A stretch of DNA of 35,444 nt from Gnomoniopsis sp. IMI 355080 (GCA_027946555.1 JAPEVC010000300.1:1-35444), one strand, 5' to 3'. Positions 1 through 10,677 are shown, numbered from the stretch's first letter. The notes: generated from the sequence alone by a model not told the origin. Numbers and translations: made by a program.

Positions 1-2056
1 GTTTTGGCGTTGGTCTGCTAAACCTCTGTCAGCCCTCATATTTCTACAGTGTTGAAAAGACAGAACTTCGCTAAACGGCAATCTTCAATAGGTGCTGAAA
101 GGGATTGAAGGTGCGGCCCATCAACAGAGCCAAGAGGCCTTCGGCCAAGGGGCAAGTGTTCAACAAGAGGATTGTTGAGGTATGTATGAGGAGCGAAGGC
201 ATCGAACGGTGTCCGTTTCGCCAAGAGGAGACTCACGCGAGCGTTGGTGTCGGGCATCGTCTGCGGCACAAGACAGTCAGCTGCTGTCACAGCCAGTGAA
301 CGAGGTTGGGAGAACTTACGACTTTCTAAAGTATTATTCTATCTGCTAGTTCACAAAACGTCAGTAAATGGGGTTTCCGTCCAGAATGAGTGTATGGGAT
401 CGCATATTGGCAATGCTGCCACTGTCGACCTGTTGATGCTGGACACATTGAGATCTTCAGAATGGCGCTCTGGCTGTTACGCGTTGCGCGTTGGGACTGC
501 GACGTGACTGTTGATCTGCTCGTGGTCCATAGGCACTTCGGAAATGATAGCTGATAGCTGATGGATCGGATTTGCAGGTAGGGCAGTACATACCGTAAGG
601 TCGGAGGTTGGAGGTTGGTTGTCGGAAGGAAAAGATTTCCAGGACAGTGGGAAAGAGCGCCCAATGACAACATCTACATGATTACACCCCCACCCCCTCC
701 GAGAAAGACAACTACATATTTGCGAAATCCACAGAACGCCCTACGGCGCCCACAAGTTCTAAATCGTCTTGAACTCATAAAGTAATCGTAACACACTACA
801 CAGGTGGTTATACAGGTAGTCACAGTGGAACGTACCACCCAACTGGTCCGGCATAACAGCTAAATATTGGTTCATACATTTACTCGTTGTGATATCCTTA
901 TCAAACATAAGTTGGCATTGGCATCGCGGTAGCATTGCATTTGGCTACTGGCTAAGTAAATGGTTCTCTCAGGTGCTACTTTTCAGTGCTTCAACAATTT
1001 CGAGAGCTCGGAAGCTTGGCCTAGATATCATGACGGTACTGAGAAAGTGGATCGTACTACTGGAAGTAAATGAACGTTAGCTACTTAGTGGATCGGGAGA
1101 TTCAGGATCGTCCCGTTCCTCTCTCCTCTCTCCTCGAGCAGCAACAACGCGTCTGGTTTTCCACACGTACTTAGGTACGTGACGATAATATCTGAGGTCG
1201 TGATTTTCCTTATTTCATCTGTTCCAGGCCAAGGCTTCCGCTTGGAGGGTACGGTAGCATTCATGACTACTAATATTTCGCCCTTTTGGGCATCCGCCAT
1301 TGAGTCTGCCGTGCGGGCTCAACCTTGGAAGACCTGGAAAAACTTCCGTGCGGAAAAGAAAAATGGCGGAATCGCAGGAGATGATCGCAGAGACATTTGG
1401 ACGCGCCTTTCAAGTGGTTGCCAAACTCGAGAAAGTTGGGCTAGATGTCGGCCAGTTCAAGAGGAAGAAATCTGAGGCTGTCCTCGGGGTAAGCGACGAG
1501 CTTGGAGAGGCACGCTGGTGGAGGAGTGCCTCAAAGGAACCATGCAACAAAATTCGTCGAAAGTTGCATAGAGGAAGGTTCGAGAGAAGGGGGCCTATGA
1601 AGATAATCGGGTATAATATCCACGGCGGCCGCTCTCCGAGATGGCGGTATACTTGTGACCGCATGCAACTTTCTGCGAGTCTGCTGTCTATGTTTAGAAT
1701 TTGTGTATTCGGTACCTGGTCAGTCGTATTTCGCATATCTGCATGACTACCGAGGTAACCACCTATGTAGGTACCTATGCATTGCCATCATTTACTATCT
1801 CGCTGGGAGGTGGATATATCTGGTCTAAGTCCACGGAACATCAGGCGCTAGTAACCTCCTAATCAAATCCTAGTATATATCTAGAGATATGAACTGTGAG
1901 TAGAAAAATATCGCTTTACTTCGATATCATGAAAGTTGACCGTTAGTAGAGAAAACGGACGGATGTTTATATTAGTGATATGCTTGCTCTTTAGACCTCT
2001 GTTATTTTTGAAGTATATATATGTATTTTGATTCAAAGCCTCCAACAAACCGAATA
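1..2056. other. Intergenic spacer, no confident gene
   Basis: No recognisable gene. The only protein-like stretch is a plus-strand ORF from the ATG at 1363, which begins MAESQEMIAETFGRAFQ and stays helical and Lys/Glu-rich to about 1488, where a GTAAGC donor-like site follows. No partner exon could be assigned, so it is not called a gene. There is CT-rich sequence near 1118-1135, a short tandem repeat of GATAGCT near 545-560, and GTAGGTACC-type motifs near 1765. Confidence 0.5.
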
Positions 2057-2150
2057 TCCCTCGTGGCGCAATTGGCAAGCGCGTTCGACTGTTATCTGAG
2101 ATTAGTCAGCACGACATCGAGAGGTTGATGGTTCGAGCCCATCCGAGGGA
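2057..2150 (+). tRNA. tRNA-Asn (anticodon GTT) with 21-nt intron
   Basis: The cloverleaf can be folded by eye. The acceptor arms are TCCCTCG (2057-2063) and CGAGGGA (2144-2150), fully paired. The D stem is GCGC/GCGC (2066-2069, 2079-2082). The anticodon stem is 2084-2088 with 2117-2121, and the anticodon GTT at 2091-2093 is preceded by T and followed by A. The T arm has stem GATGG/CCATC around loop TTCGAGC. The internal Pol III promoter is intact: A box TGGCGCAATTGG (2064-2075) and B box GGTTCGAGCCC (2130-2140). An intron of about 21 nt (2095-2115) sits one base 3' of the anticodon, the standard nuclear tRNA intron site; its ends could shift by a base. The mature tRNA would be 73 nt before CCA addition. 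Confidence 0.95.
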
Positions 2151-2151
2151 G

Positions 2152-2164
2152 TTTTTTTTTTTTT
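2152..2164 (+). terminator. Poly-T RNA polymerase III terminator
   Basis: A run of 13 T residues starts two bases after the last base of the tRNA-Asn gene, which is the expected Pol III termination signal. Confidence 0.9.
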
Positions 2165-3190
2165 GTACCTTTGGGACGGTGGTTTCCTCGTTGCTAAGAA
2201 ATGGGAAACGGCCCAGGAACGGGAAAGGGGCTAACGGTGGTCGAAAACGCAGCGTTGGGCGACGGCCGATTCTTCGTCCCCCCCCCTTCGCGAATGTAGA
2301 TGCAAAGTACCTGGCAAGGGCCTTGAAAGTCTCGTTGTTTACAGAGCAAGTACTTTGCCCAGCCCCGTCGTGTGCGGGGATTGTATAAGTAAGCTTGCAA
2401 GGAATGCGCACCATTGCGGTTTCGAGAATATACGTAATGATCGGTCCAAAGTATCCTTCCTTGTTATGCGTGACGCCCTTTCCCGAAGACTTTTTGTTTT
2501 ATTCCAAAACGCCTGTGTCCCGGATTTTGCTTTGCTTTTTTTATATCCACAAAATATCTTTCACAAAATCAACGTGGCAGAGCCGCCTACTTAGTCATCC
2601 CGACAATGCGGTCCATCGGCCCGCACCTGCATGTGTGATGAGTCAGCACCCCTTAGCGCAATCCAGACTACCGGGTCCAAGTTCCTCGCGGATTGCTTCG
2701 ACCAAAGACTATACAGTTCAACGTTGCCATCCTGATATCTCGATTTCTTGCTAATGGTGCATTTGTCTGATGTATTGAGAATTTCCATATGCAGGAAAAA
2801 CGTGGTAGCTCATGACTTGTTTCAGCTCACGATTCAGCCCAAACCCCGATGCTGATCGAGCCTATGATCAAGCTGCTTGATGGCGCTCAAGTGAAATTAG
2901 ACTGTGCCACATGTATATCAAAATTGTTTTGGCTTGCTGCGCTCCTGTTAGGAGACCAGACATGAGACGAGGCAGCCAACAGCTGCTGCCCAGTGATCGT
3001 CTTTATATGATCTCAACCCAGAAAGTAAGGCCGGGCCAAGATCTACAGACATGCCACCAGGCCGAAGAGAGTTTTGGAAGAGCAGACACAAAGAAACCTA
3101 AGGCCACATCCTAAGTACGGCATGTATCGTATCGAATGCAAAACATTATTAATTGGACTAAGAAGGTTGAGCTGAGACAAAATTGTTCGG
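2165..3190. other. Intergenic spacer downstream of tRNA
   Basis: No gene is recognised. There is a C9-like run near 2279-2287 and an imperfect inverted repeat, GCAAAGTAC near 2300 and GTACTTTGC near 2350. The ORFs overlapping the tRNA are coincidental. Confidence 0.5.
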
Positions 3191-3844
3191 ATGCCGAAAG
3201 CAAAAAGTGAGTTGACTGCTGACTTTATCAAGGCTCGGCGCTGCTGATCACATCGAGCATCGTGAAGCGGAAGAATCCTACAGGATGAAGGCACATTACG
3301 ACTTGCAACGACTGTTCCGTTTGCAATGCATCTTAGCAAGACCCTGCCAAGACAAAGACTCGGACTTACAAGCGCAGAGGGGCGCGGCGGTTGCCCGTGA
3401 ACGACGGCTTCCAAAGAACGGAGCGCCCGTGGTTCTACAGCAAGAGAGGCCTTTGGCTGGAGTCTCCCCTAGAGAAGAGCACTGACTCTGAGACCTGGGC
3501 AAACGACTTTGACGCGTGGGCGAATCGCATAGAGAGTCGGATGGAGACAATTCACTAGGAGAAGCTGAAAGGCAATAAAACGCCATTACAGGTCAGCCAG
3601 GCGACCATGGCAATATTCTTGACTGCGACGAACACAGGAGGCATTCGCGGAGGGGCTGGAAAGTGGTGCTGACGGAGTCGAGCCGAGCTTTCGCGGCATA
3701 GAGAAAGCTGCAGCTTCTACTGTGAAGAAATTGTCAGAAATGCAAGCTGAAGGCCTTGGAGATGGCAGCAAGAGTGGGAAAGCGCAAGGGCAAAGGTGCA
3801 TTGCGAGAAACCAATTGGGCCGCTCACGGCGAGTTGGGTGGTAG
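3191..3844 (+). pseudogene. Degenerate protein-coding relic, function unknown
   Basis: Four successive plus-strand segments read like one protein but lie in different frames. The first starts at the ATG at 3191 (MPKAKSELTADFIKARR). It is followed from 3243 in another frame by ADHIEHREAEESYRMKAHYD. The third, at about 3345-3555, contains ERPWFYSKRGLWLESP and then DAWANRIESRMETIH before an in-frame TAG at 3556. The fourth, at about 3623-3841, contains EAFAEGLESGADGVEPSFRG and ends at TAG 3842. The breaks are too close together to be removed as normal introns. I infer a decayed gene with at least three frame changes and one stop. The family is not recognised. The alternative is chance open stretches, but the amphipathic, charged composition argues mildly against that. 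Confidence 0.35.
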
Positions 3845-5779
3845 GATAAGTCCTATTTTAGGCGCATTGTGACAGACAGAAAAGTCTGGTTGGGAAGTGG
3901 ATCACTGCAGCTCGCTTTGCTTGGACCTCATTAGATAAAGGGAACAATAAATCAATTTGCCGTTCTAGGGCTTCATGTTTCCACATGAGGGCCTATCAGT
4001 GACCCATCAATCTTTTGTGGACTGCAGCCCCACCACCCCGGTGGCGCCGCGTTCATGACTGATACCATGCTAGACTGCGCCCATTTGTCACCTCGCTCTT
4101 CGAACATACATCGGCTCGTACTAAGCGGCGCTCGTGCGGACCTCAAAAAGGCACAGCTGTGCAAAGCAGGCATATATACGAAGGCTTTGCGAGGAATTGA
4201 AAGCTAAGACTTCAGCTGACGCGTGCGGACATCTCAGCCTAGGAACTTTCTCGTCGATGGACAAACTCCAGAGCTGTTACATGAAGCATCCCTTATCGTA
4301 GGGTCGCCCTTGAAGATCTTTAAATCCTTCCCGAGCTCGGCCCTAGGAATGTCCATTTGCAGCTAAATAGTACGTATGCTACATTTCTCCGTATGGAAAG
4401 CTTCGACACTTGCAACTGAAAGTAGATTGACATATATGAGCTTTAGATATCTAAACAGTGCTACCACAGCGGGACGAACAAATATAGTACAAATTTCTCA
4501 ACATAATGGTATTGCAATAAACAAGCTCATAGATGCTACTTATTTCCCATGCGACATCGCCCATTGTACTTAGGTAACTGTGAACAGACGCCATTCTCAA
4601 GTGAATGCGGAAACCGTTGCCCTGGGAGTTTTTTCAAGGTTGAAATCGACCAGGTACCCGCGATATGAGATGTATATTCATTCTTATTTTTTCAACTTTT
4701 ATAAGTAAAACAACACTTCGAGACCCACAGGCCAACGTCATCAAGAAGCTAACCTAGCTGAACGTCGGGATGTCAAACTATGTCCCCTGTCGTATAAGTG
4801 TCTGTGCTATTTATTTGTCAGGGGCGACACATTTTGATCTACGAGTGGGTCCGAGCCAACAACAAACAGCGAGAACGAGTATATGGTATTCTACCACCGA
4901 TGCTATCATTTCGGGCTTAAAAATTCTACAGTACTCCTGCAAAGTCATCGTGGCTTATGCCCTGTATTATAACACGCGACAGGTGGGTTTAGACAATCGA
5001 CAAGTCCACAGAACGATAGCTCGCGGTTAGTATAGAACATATAAGGCTATGGACGAGTTCGCCCTCACTAGAAACATATGAAGGGGTTACATTATTAGCA
5101 TGCAACAGGGAAACATTTTTCTGCAGGGGTGGCGCTAACCCCAGCAGAGGCAGCTGGGCAGCTGGGCAAATGCTTAGTTTAACGTCCGCTCAACGTCGTC
5201 CCCTATGTCCGAGTATCACTATACGATACCGAGGTTCTTGGTAAGCTTGTACTTGCAGAGTGGCTCAACCAATGCCGACTGCTTGCACTGGGCACCTAAA
5301 GCGGCCTAGATGAGGGTCTCACCCCAGATGTTTTCAAGCAGCTGTCAAAAAGGGGTAACGACTCCGGCAGCTCTGCATATCGCTTAACGAGCTCGGGGTA
5401 AAGAACACTATGAACGCCACCATCCCTCCTGAACGTCCCCGGGGCTGTGGTGTTGTTACGTAGCACGATACAACGCTATTGATCAAATGCTGTTAGACGA
5501 TTACCTGGATTGATGCTGTCACAAGGCGCGCTTGGCCAGTCAAATCCATAGCTGCCACAGCAAGACCCACGAATTCCCTATACAAGAAGCAGCCGAAAGC
5601 CTTGCAATGTCTCCTGCGACCAAATGTTCGGGAAACATTTTGTACATCTCATGTCCTTGTCCTTCCCGAATACGTGACCGATCTATACATGTGTACAGTT
5701 ACCATGGAGTAGATGGATTGGAGGTCCTGGTGTAGATTCAGCCCTGGCGGCGATGTGGAATAGACGTCGCAAACGGTGC
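3845..5779. other. Intergenic spacer with weak exon-like pieces
   Basis: No confident gene. A possible two-exon ORF starts at ATG 4770, with donor GTTAGT at 5026, branch GCTAAC followed by CCCAG ending at 5144, and a short second exon to a TAA near 5182. Codon use is not convincing. The following 200 bases hold a stretch with protein-like sequence (for example VPYVRVSLYDTEVLGKLV) interrupted by stops. A 9-bp tandem duplication CAGCTGGG occurs near 5151-5168. Confidence 0.4.
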
Positions 5780-5788
5780 ATATAAATA
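5780..5788 (+). promoter_or_regulatory. Probable TATA box of the FAD oxidoreductase gene
   Basis: The sequence ATATAAATA lies about 90 bases upstream of the ATG at 5877, a usual distance for a core promoter with a short 5' leader in filamentous fungi. The assignment rests on motif and position only. Confidence 0.45.
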
Positions 5789-5876
5789 CCATCAAAGCGG
5801 ACGCCGAATCTTCAAATGTCGTCTGTAGTATCATTACAGCTTCTCAGTGCTCGTCTTTCACTTTAAACTCAGCATC

Positions 5877-7559
5877 ATGATCTCCCAAAAGTTAATCGCT
5901 CAGCTTGTCTTGCTCGCTGGGCTTCACTCGTCTGAAGGCCGCTTACAGTTGCGCAACAATGGCACAACCGATCCTGAATCTACCTGCAATGTCTTCAGCA
6001 ATGCCTATCCGAACATAACGCTCTTTGCGGACAATACGCAGTACACCACACTAAACGAGAGTATGTACCCCCCAGGATGTAGGAAAGTGAGAATATACTG
6101 ACCATTGGTGTCGCTTTAGTTTACTTCAGCGCGGCAGAGTGGCTCAGCCCTGCTTGTATATTTTCCCCAGTCAGTACCGAGCAGATGGCATTTGGAGTAA
6201 AGACGCTCGTCGCGTCTGGGGTGCCCTTCGCCATCCAGGGCGGTGGCCACATGCCGATCGCAGGATCCGCGAACATCAACTCGTCGGGTATTCTGCTCTC
6301 CAGCGCCGGCTTGACCGATCTCGTCCTGTCCAATGACAACTCGACTGTGGCGGTGGGTCCCGGAAACCACTGGGTTAGTGTGTACAACTATCTCGAGCCC
6401 TCGGGCAAGACGGTCGTCGGCGGTCGTATGGGGGTGGTGGGTGTTCCCGGCTTTCTGCTCGGTGGCGGCATCTCGTTCTTTGGAAATGAATACGGCTGGG
6501 CGTCTGCCAACATTGCCAGCTTTGAGGTGAGCTTCCTATAAAGTAACATTGCGCTCGTAGCCCGACAACTGACCTTTCCGATATCAGGTCGTCCTAGCAG
6601 ACGGCAGAATTGTCAATGCCACTATCGACAACGAGTACTCGGATCTCTTCTGGGCCCTGCGTGGCGGCAGCAGCAACTTTGGTATTGTCACGTCCTTTGA
6701 GCTGAAGACCGTGGAAGCCCCTGTCGTTACAGTTGGTTCGGTCTATTACACAGGCACCGATCTTCGCACCCAGTTCCTCCAAGCCGTATACGACTTTGCG
6801 CACGGGGGCATCCTGGACCAAAAGGCCGCCGTCACGCCCACCGTCAGTTGGTCTCCCAGCACGTACGGTGACAGCGACTTGCACTATAGCGCAATGGTCT
6901 TCTACGGAACCAACAATACCAACCCCGCTGCGCTGACCAACTTCACCAACGTTGCAAACAGCAGCAGCGCGCTTCCGATTGCGTCCACCACATTCCAACC
7001 CCGCAGTATGTCTGCATGGGCCGCCGAGGTTGACACAGACTTCTACGCGGAGACCAAGGGAACCATCTTCCGGTTCTACGTCGTCTCTATCCTGGCGGAT
7101 CTCAATGCCATGGAGACCATCTTCGACACGTTCTTCGCCGAGGCAGAGGCGCGGTTGGCAAACGTGACCGGAATCATTGCCACGGCAGCAATGATGCCCT
7201 TCGCGGAATCATTCTTCGTGAACGGCAGAGGCGAGGACCCACTTGGCGATCCATTCGGAATCAACGCGACTGCCGCGCCCTATATCTGGATGGAGCAAGC
7301 ATTCGAGTACGATTTGGCTTCGGATACCGAGTACATCAATACCGTCATCACCGAGATCAATGCCGCCATTGATGCCGTTCTGGATGAGAGCCTCAGGAGT
7401 CCTTACCTGTACCTCAATGATGCGGATGCGGATCAGCCGGTTTTTGAGGGATATGCATCGGAGAACCTCGCGAAGCTGAAGGAGATCATGGTCAAGTATG
7501 ACCCCGCTGGAGTTTTTACCACCCAAGTACCCGGTGGATTCAAGATTGCGGCCGCTTGA
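5877..7559 (+). CDS. Secreted FAD-linked oxidoreductase (BBE-like / FAD_binding_4)
   Basis: Three exons, 5877-6060, 6120-6526 and 6588-7559, give a 520-residue protein. The introns are 6061-6119 (GTATGT, branch ACTGAC, TTTAG) and 6527-6587 (GTGAGC, branch ACTGAC, TCAG). Residues 1 to about 20 look like a signal peptide (MISQKLIAQLVLLAGLHSSEG), and several N-x-S/T sites fit secretion. From about residue 63 the fold matches the PCMH-type FAD-binding domain: GGGHMP, whose His105 is the likely 8-alpha-histidyl FAD anchor, then VGGRMGVVGVPGFLLGGGIS and FWALRGGSSNFGIVTSFEL. The C-terminal BBE element YLYLND, then KYDP and VF, starts near residue 470. In bicovalent BBE enzymes a Cys lies before the glycine-rich loop; here that place reads GVPGFL, so FAD is probably held by His alone. 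Relatives oxidise alcohols, sugars or alkaloid-like substrates with O2; the substrate here cannot be told. No biosynthetic cluster genes lie next to it. Confidence 0.93.
6061..6119 (+). other. Intron 1 of the FAD oxidoreductase gene
   Basis: It has donor GTATGT, a branch-like ACTGAC about 20 bases before the acceptor TTTAG, and a length of 59 bp. Removing it joins exon 1 (phase 1) to a frame continuing IYFSAAEW, the usual start of this FAD domain. Confidence 0.9.
6527..6587 (+). other. Intron 2 of the FAD oxidoreductase gene
   Basis: It has donor GTGAGC, branch ACTGAC, acceptor ATCAG and a length of 61 bp. Splicing joins ASFE to VVLADGR, restoring the conserved stretch of the FAD-binding domain. 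Confidence 0.9.
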
Positions 7560-8164
7560 GTAGTTCAGGGCTACTGCAATTTTATTGCGAACATAGGGTC
7601 ACCATCAGACCCACATTTGTCTACTATGTTGTATATACCATAGAACATGACTTTGGTCCTCTTCCACTTCTATATTAGAGCCGTGTCATGCGCAGTTCAC
7701 TATTACCAACGTCTGGCCTGCTCGTCATAAGATTGGGTTTAAGACATGAAGTCACCACTCAAATCACAAAACGTTGCGTGCTTGGAAGATCCATCTAGTT
7801 ATGCTTTGAAACTCTAGTCCGCTGTTCGATCCCAAAAATTAATCAGTAATCGTTGTTTGTTTTCTAGGATTATGTTGTACAGGTTGTGGAAAATCCCTAA
7901 AATTTCAATACCAGTCCAGACGTTTGCTCCTGATCTTCAAGCCAACTCTGCCAGCCGTGCATTATAGACTCGGTGAATGTACCGGGGTTTCGAGGGGCTG
8001 GTGACAGTAGCTGGGAAATGTGATCGGGAATCTTATATTTGCCTGCATACGAAATCTCTTTTCCCCTTCTTGTTAGGCCGTGAGTGATGCTTTCCCCTTC
8101 ATTCTTAGACCATACCCTTGATTCGCTGGTAGAGACGTCCACAATGGTGCAGGATCATGACTTG
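7560..8164. other. Spacer downstream of the FAD oxidoreductase gene
   Basis: No gene is recognised. A minus-strand ORF at 7897-8142 has a protein-like segment (KIPDHISQLLSPAPRNPG) but no supporting start, partner exon or recognised family. The first part presumably contains the 3' untranslated region of the oxidoreductase gene. Confidence 0.4.
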
Positions 8165-8372
8165 GCGTGATGAGGGCCTGCGTGGTCTGAACCGCCGTGG
8201 GGGAGGAGAGCTTGAGATCTTCAAGTGGATAACCTTCGAACTTACCTGGCAAGCACGGGAGACCAGGTTCTAATGGGATGTGACGCCGCGGATTAGAGTG
8301 CCAGACTGTCGTATTAACGAGGCACTCCCAGGACAAGGAATAGACAAGGTATTGTCTGTAAAAGCGGTGCTT
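8165..8372 (-). repeat. Diverged direct repeat, copy 1 (possible SINE body)
   Basis: This segment aligns with 9180-9388 in the same orientation. Shared blocks on the plus strand are GATGAGGGCCTGCGTGGTC versus GATGAGGGGCTGCGTAGTC, GAGACCAGGT in both, and ACGAGGCACT in both, in the same order and spacing, with weaker identity between them. The copies start about 1,015 bp apart. The minus orientation is chosen because a tRNA-Asn-like head abuts the right edge. A minus-strand reading of copy 1 has a splice-donor-like GTAAGT near 8245 and both copies carry an ACGCAG acceptor-like site, so a duplicated gene fragment is an alternative to a SINE. Confidence 0.6.
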
Positions 8373-8373
8373 C

Positions 8374-8409
8374 ACAGTCAAACCCACTTGTCAGTTGCGC
8401 CACGAGGGA
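8374..8409 (-). pseudogene. tRNA-Asn 5'-half relic
   Basis: Read on the minus strand, these 36 bases match the first 36 bases of the intact tRNA-Asn gene at 2057 with 5 differences (31/36). The first 15 bases are identical, covering the 5' acceptor strand, the start of the A box and the D stem. Similarity stops at the anticodon, and no T arm or 3' acceptor strand follows. Three of the five differences are C-to-T or G-to-A relative to the intact gene. It cannot give a tRNA. It may be a SINE head or a fragment copied with a repeat. Confidence 0.75.
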
Positions 8410-9179
8410 TTGTTGAAGTAACTTGCAAATATTATTGTATTACAACAGTGGCCCAATCCTCTCACACAGCAAACTTTGATTTGAGTATTCCACCGTACAT
8501 CCCTTAAGATACCTGAGCATATTTTTATTCTATGCCGGGATATACGGTGCTTCTCAAGGATTAAGCAGCAGCTATGGAATTGATTTCTTCTCCGTTTGTA
8601 GACCATAGCGGCTGATCACCTGAGCATGGCCCACGACATACCAACCAAGGTGCGGATAGACTCGGGAAGCAGGGTGCATTAGCAGAGCCATCTAGCCAGC
8701 GCTCAGCGACAATCTCATGGATTGGATGACACCTCATAGTTATTGAAAACGAGAACTTTGAGGACTGATAGGACAATCATGTGGAGATGAGGAGTAAGTC
8801 TGTAGACCAGTGTGTCACTATACTGTGGCCGTGAAAGCTCCTCCCTTTTTACCCTTCAGGTGTAGGACGAGATCTGTGACACCTAGGGTACAAGCAACAG
8901 GTATGAACACCAAAGTGTACCCTCGAGGCTGTTTCCCCTGGAATGTCAAAAATCCCAGAAACAGGCCCAAATTATCATGTTCTTCAAAGACTGCTGGCAG
9001 ACCCCCAACTACCAAGCAGCGTTGAAGGGAGAAAGGGACTCGTGGTAAGCTTGTCGATTGTCATCAGCGAGTGGAGACCATGGCAACCAACTGATTGTAC
9101 TTATACAGAAAGGTCGTAAAATGTCTCTGCCTCTATAGATTTAGAGCAATCTCTTCACGACGCGAGAACTTGACAGAAC
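8410..9179. other. Spacer between repeat copies
   Basis: No gene is seen. Only short chance ORFs lie on both strands, with no splice-supported models. Confidence 0.45.
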
Positions 9180-9388
9180 ACGATGAGGGGCTGCGTAGTC
9201 AGAACGCTATGGGAGAGGGGGGTAGAGAGCATGAATTTCTTCTAGTTGGAGCGCAGTAAATCGCCGACCTCTGCGCGTGAGACCAGGTCCCGAATGTGAT
9301 GACAGTTGGTCAAATGTCGTATCGATACTCGCATTGACGAGGCACTACTGGGAAGAGAAATGAATACGTCATTTGAGAATAGCGGACA
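9180..9388 (-). repeat. Diverged direct repeat, copy 2
   Basis: This is the counterpart of 8165-8372, with conserved blocks at its left end (GATGAGGGGCTGCGTAGTC), centre (GAGACCAGGTCC) and right end (ACGAGGCACTACTGGGA). Identity over the whole is roughly 60-65 percent by eye. The tRNA-Asn-like head that borders copy 1 is not recognisable here beyond an AGCGG block. Confidence 0.6.
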
Positions 9389-10677
9389 CTACCAAAATGA
9401 AATAAGTCCGAGAAGCTGGGCATCGCTGTGTTCAGATGCGCCGAGCCGTATGTTTTAGACGATAGGGTTCTGATCTTCGACTATCAACCCGTGGCTGTCT
9501 CCCGCGCCGCGCGTCGAGGGACATCACCACTCTATAGAAATGGTGCGGGTGTCAAGTGAAACGTTGTGTACTGGAGCATCTGCTTGGCAGCAATTGCGGA
9601 CCTTCAAGAGGAAAGAAAAAGGCCCCCAATGCTGCCTTTTACCTCTAACAATGGTCAACTAGCACTGTGTCAGAATCTTGTGACATTTGGTCTGTTCAGA
9701 TGAGATCTTGCGATTGATATGACAGTAAATGAGTGGAGAATATGCTCTTTTAGTCGACAGCTTTGACCTAGGTAGCCAGGTAGCCAACGCGACTCAGCCC
9801 AGCTAGGCCAGTGGCTTCAAACTCCACCAAGAAATGCATTGTGCCTCGAGTCCGGCTTGGCCCTGACCTCTTGGCCAAAACCCACGGCATATTCCACAAG
9901 TTCTGTATTCAAGACAATTATCCGACGATCGCAGGATTTGCCTACCTAGTGTTGTACGTGTTTGCTACTAGGGCAGCTTAGAAAGCAGATTTGCAGCCTC
10001 ACCTTGGCTAATAACGCAAACGAGTTTTACTGTCAATTGGCTTTGCTCCACCAAATTGCCAAGTCAGTAGAGACGTGCCGGATTTCCCGAACCCATGGTG
10101 CTTTCTGTCCATTCCTGGCAGTCAAAGCCACTTTGCTGCTCGCTTCTGACCAACATAACATTCGCGGAATGCTCGAACTTACGACATCGTGCCATTTTGT
10201 GCGCCCGAAGTTTCAAAGGAGGAGACAAGGTGCGGACAATGACCCTATATACTGCGGATTGTTTGTCGGGTTTGGAGAGTGGGTGCATCGCAGACCGCGC
10301 GCCGCGGCGAGAGGACAAGGTGAAACGTACAGCCCTCGCATGGTGAAACCGATACGACTTTTCTCCCGAATCATACCCTGGGCTGCTGTCTAGAAAGGCT
10401 CCTATAGAAACATTTTAAGACACAAGTTGCAAGGCAATGAGCTGATTATGGTATGATTGACGCTAACAAAATATGGAAGAGACTGCAATAGGCCTTGTTT
10501 GTGAAGCATCGTGTAAGGTGGTAATTTATATAATTGTGTCCTGAATGCCACGGGCCAACCTTTTTTTCACGTCATATTGCAGAATTTATGATCCGCGTCG
10601 ATATAATTTTTCCGAACTGGCTTCAATCCTCTCCTTCAACCTTCCAACCTATTATGAATTGATGCTTCACAATCAAC
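9389..10677. other. Intergenic spacer
   Basis: No gene is recognised. A 143-codon plus-strand ORF at 9962-10393 lacks domain features and overlaps open frames on the other strand, and is taken as chance. The last 100 bases hold the presumed leader of the small membrane-protein gene. Confidence 0.5.

Noticed and set aside
7816..7832. GTTCGATCCC, resembling a tRNA B box
   Set aside because: The flanking bases do not pair into a T stem and no A box or acceptor arm is present.
9962..10393. 143-codon plus-strand ORF
   Set aside because: No motif, open frames on the opposite strand too, and no plausible promoter or intron signals.
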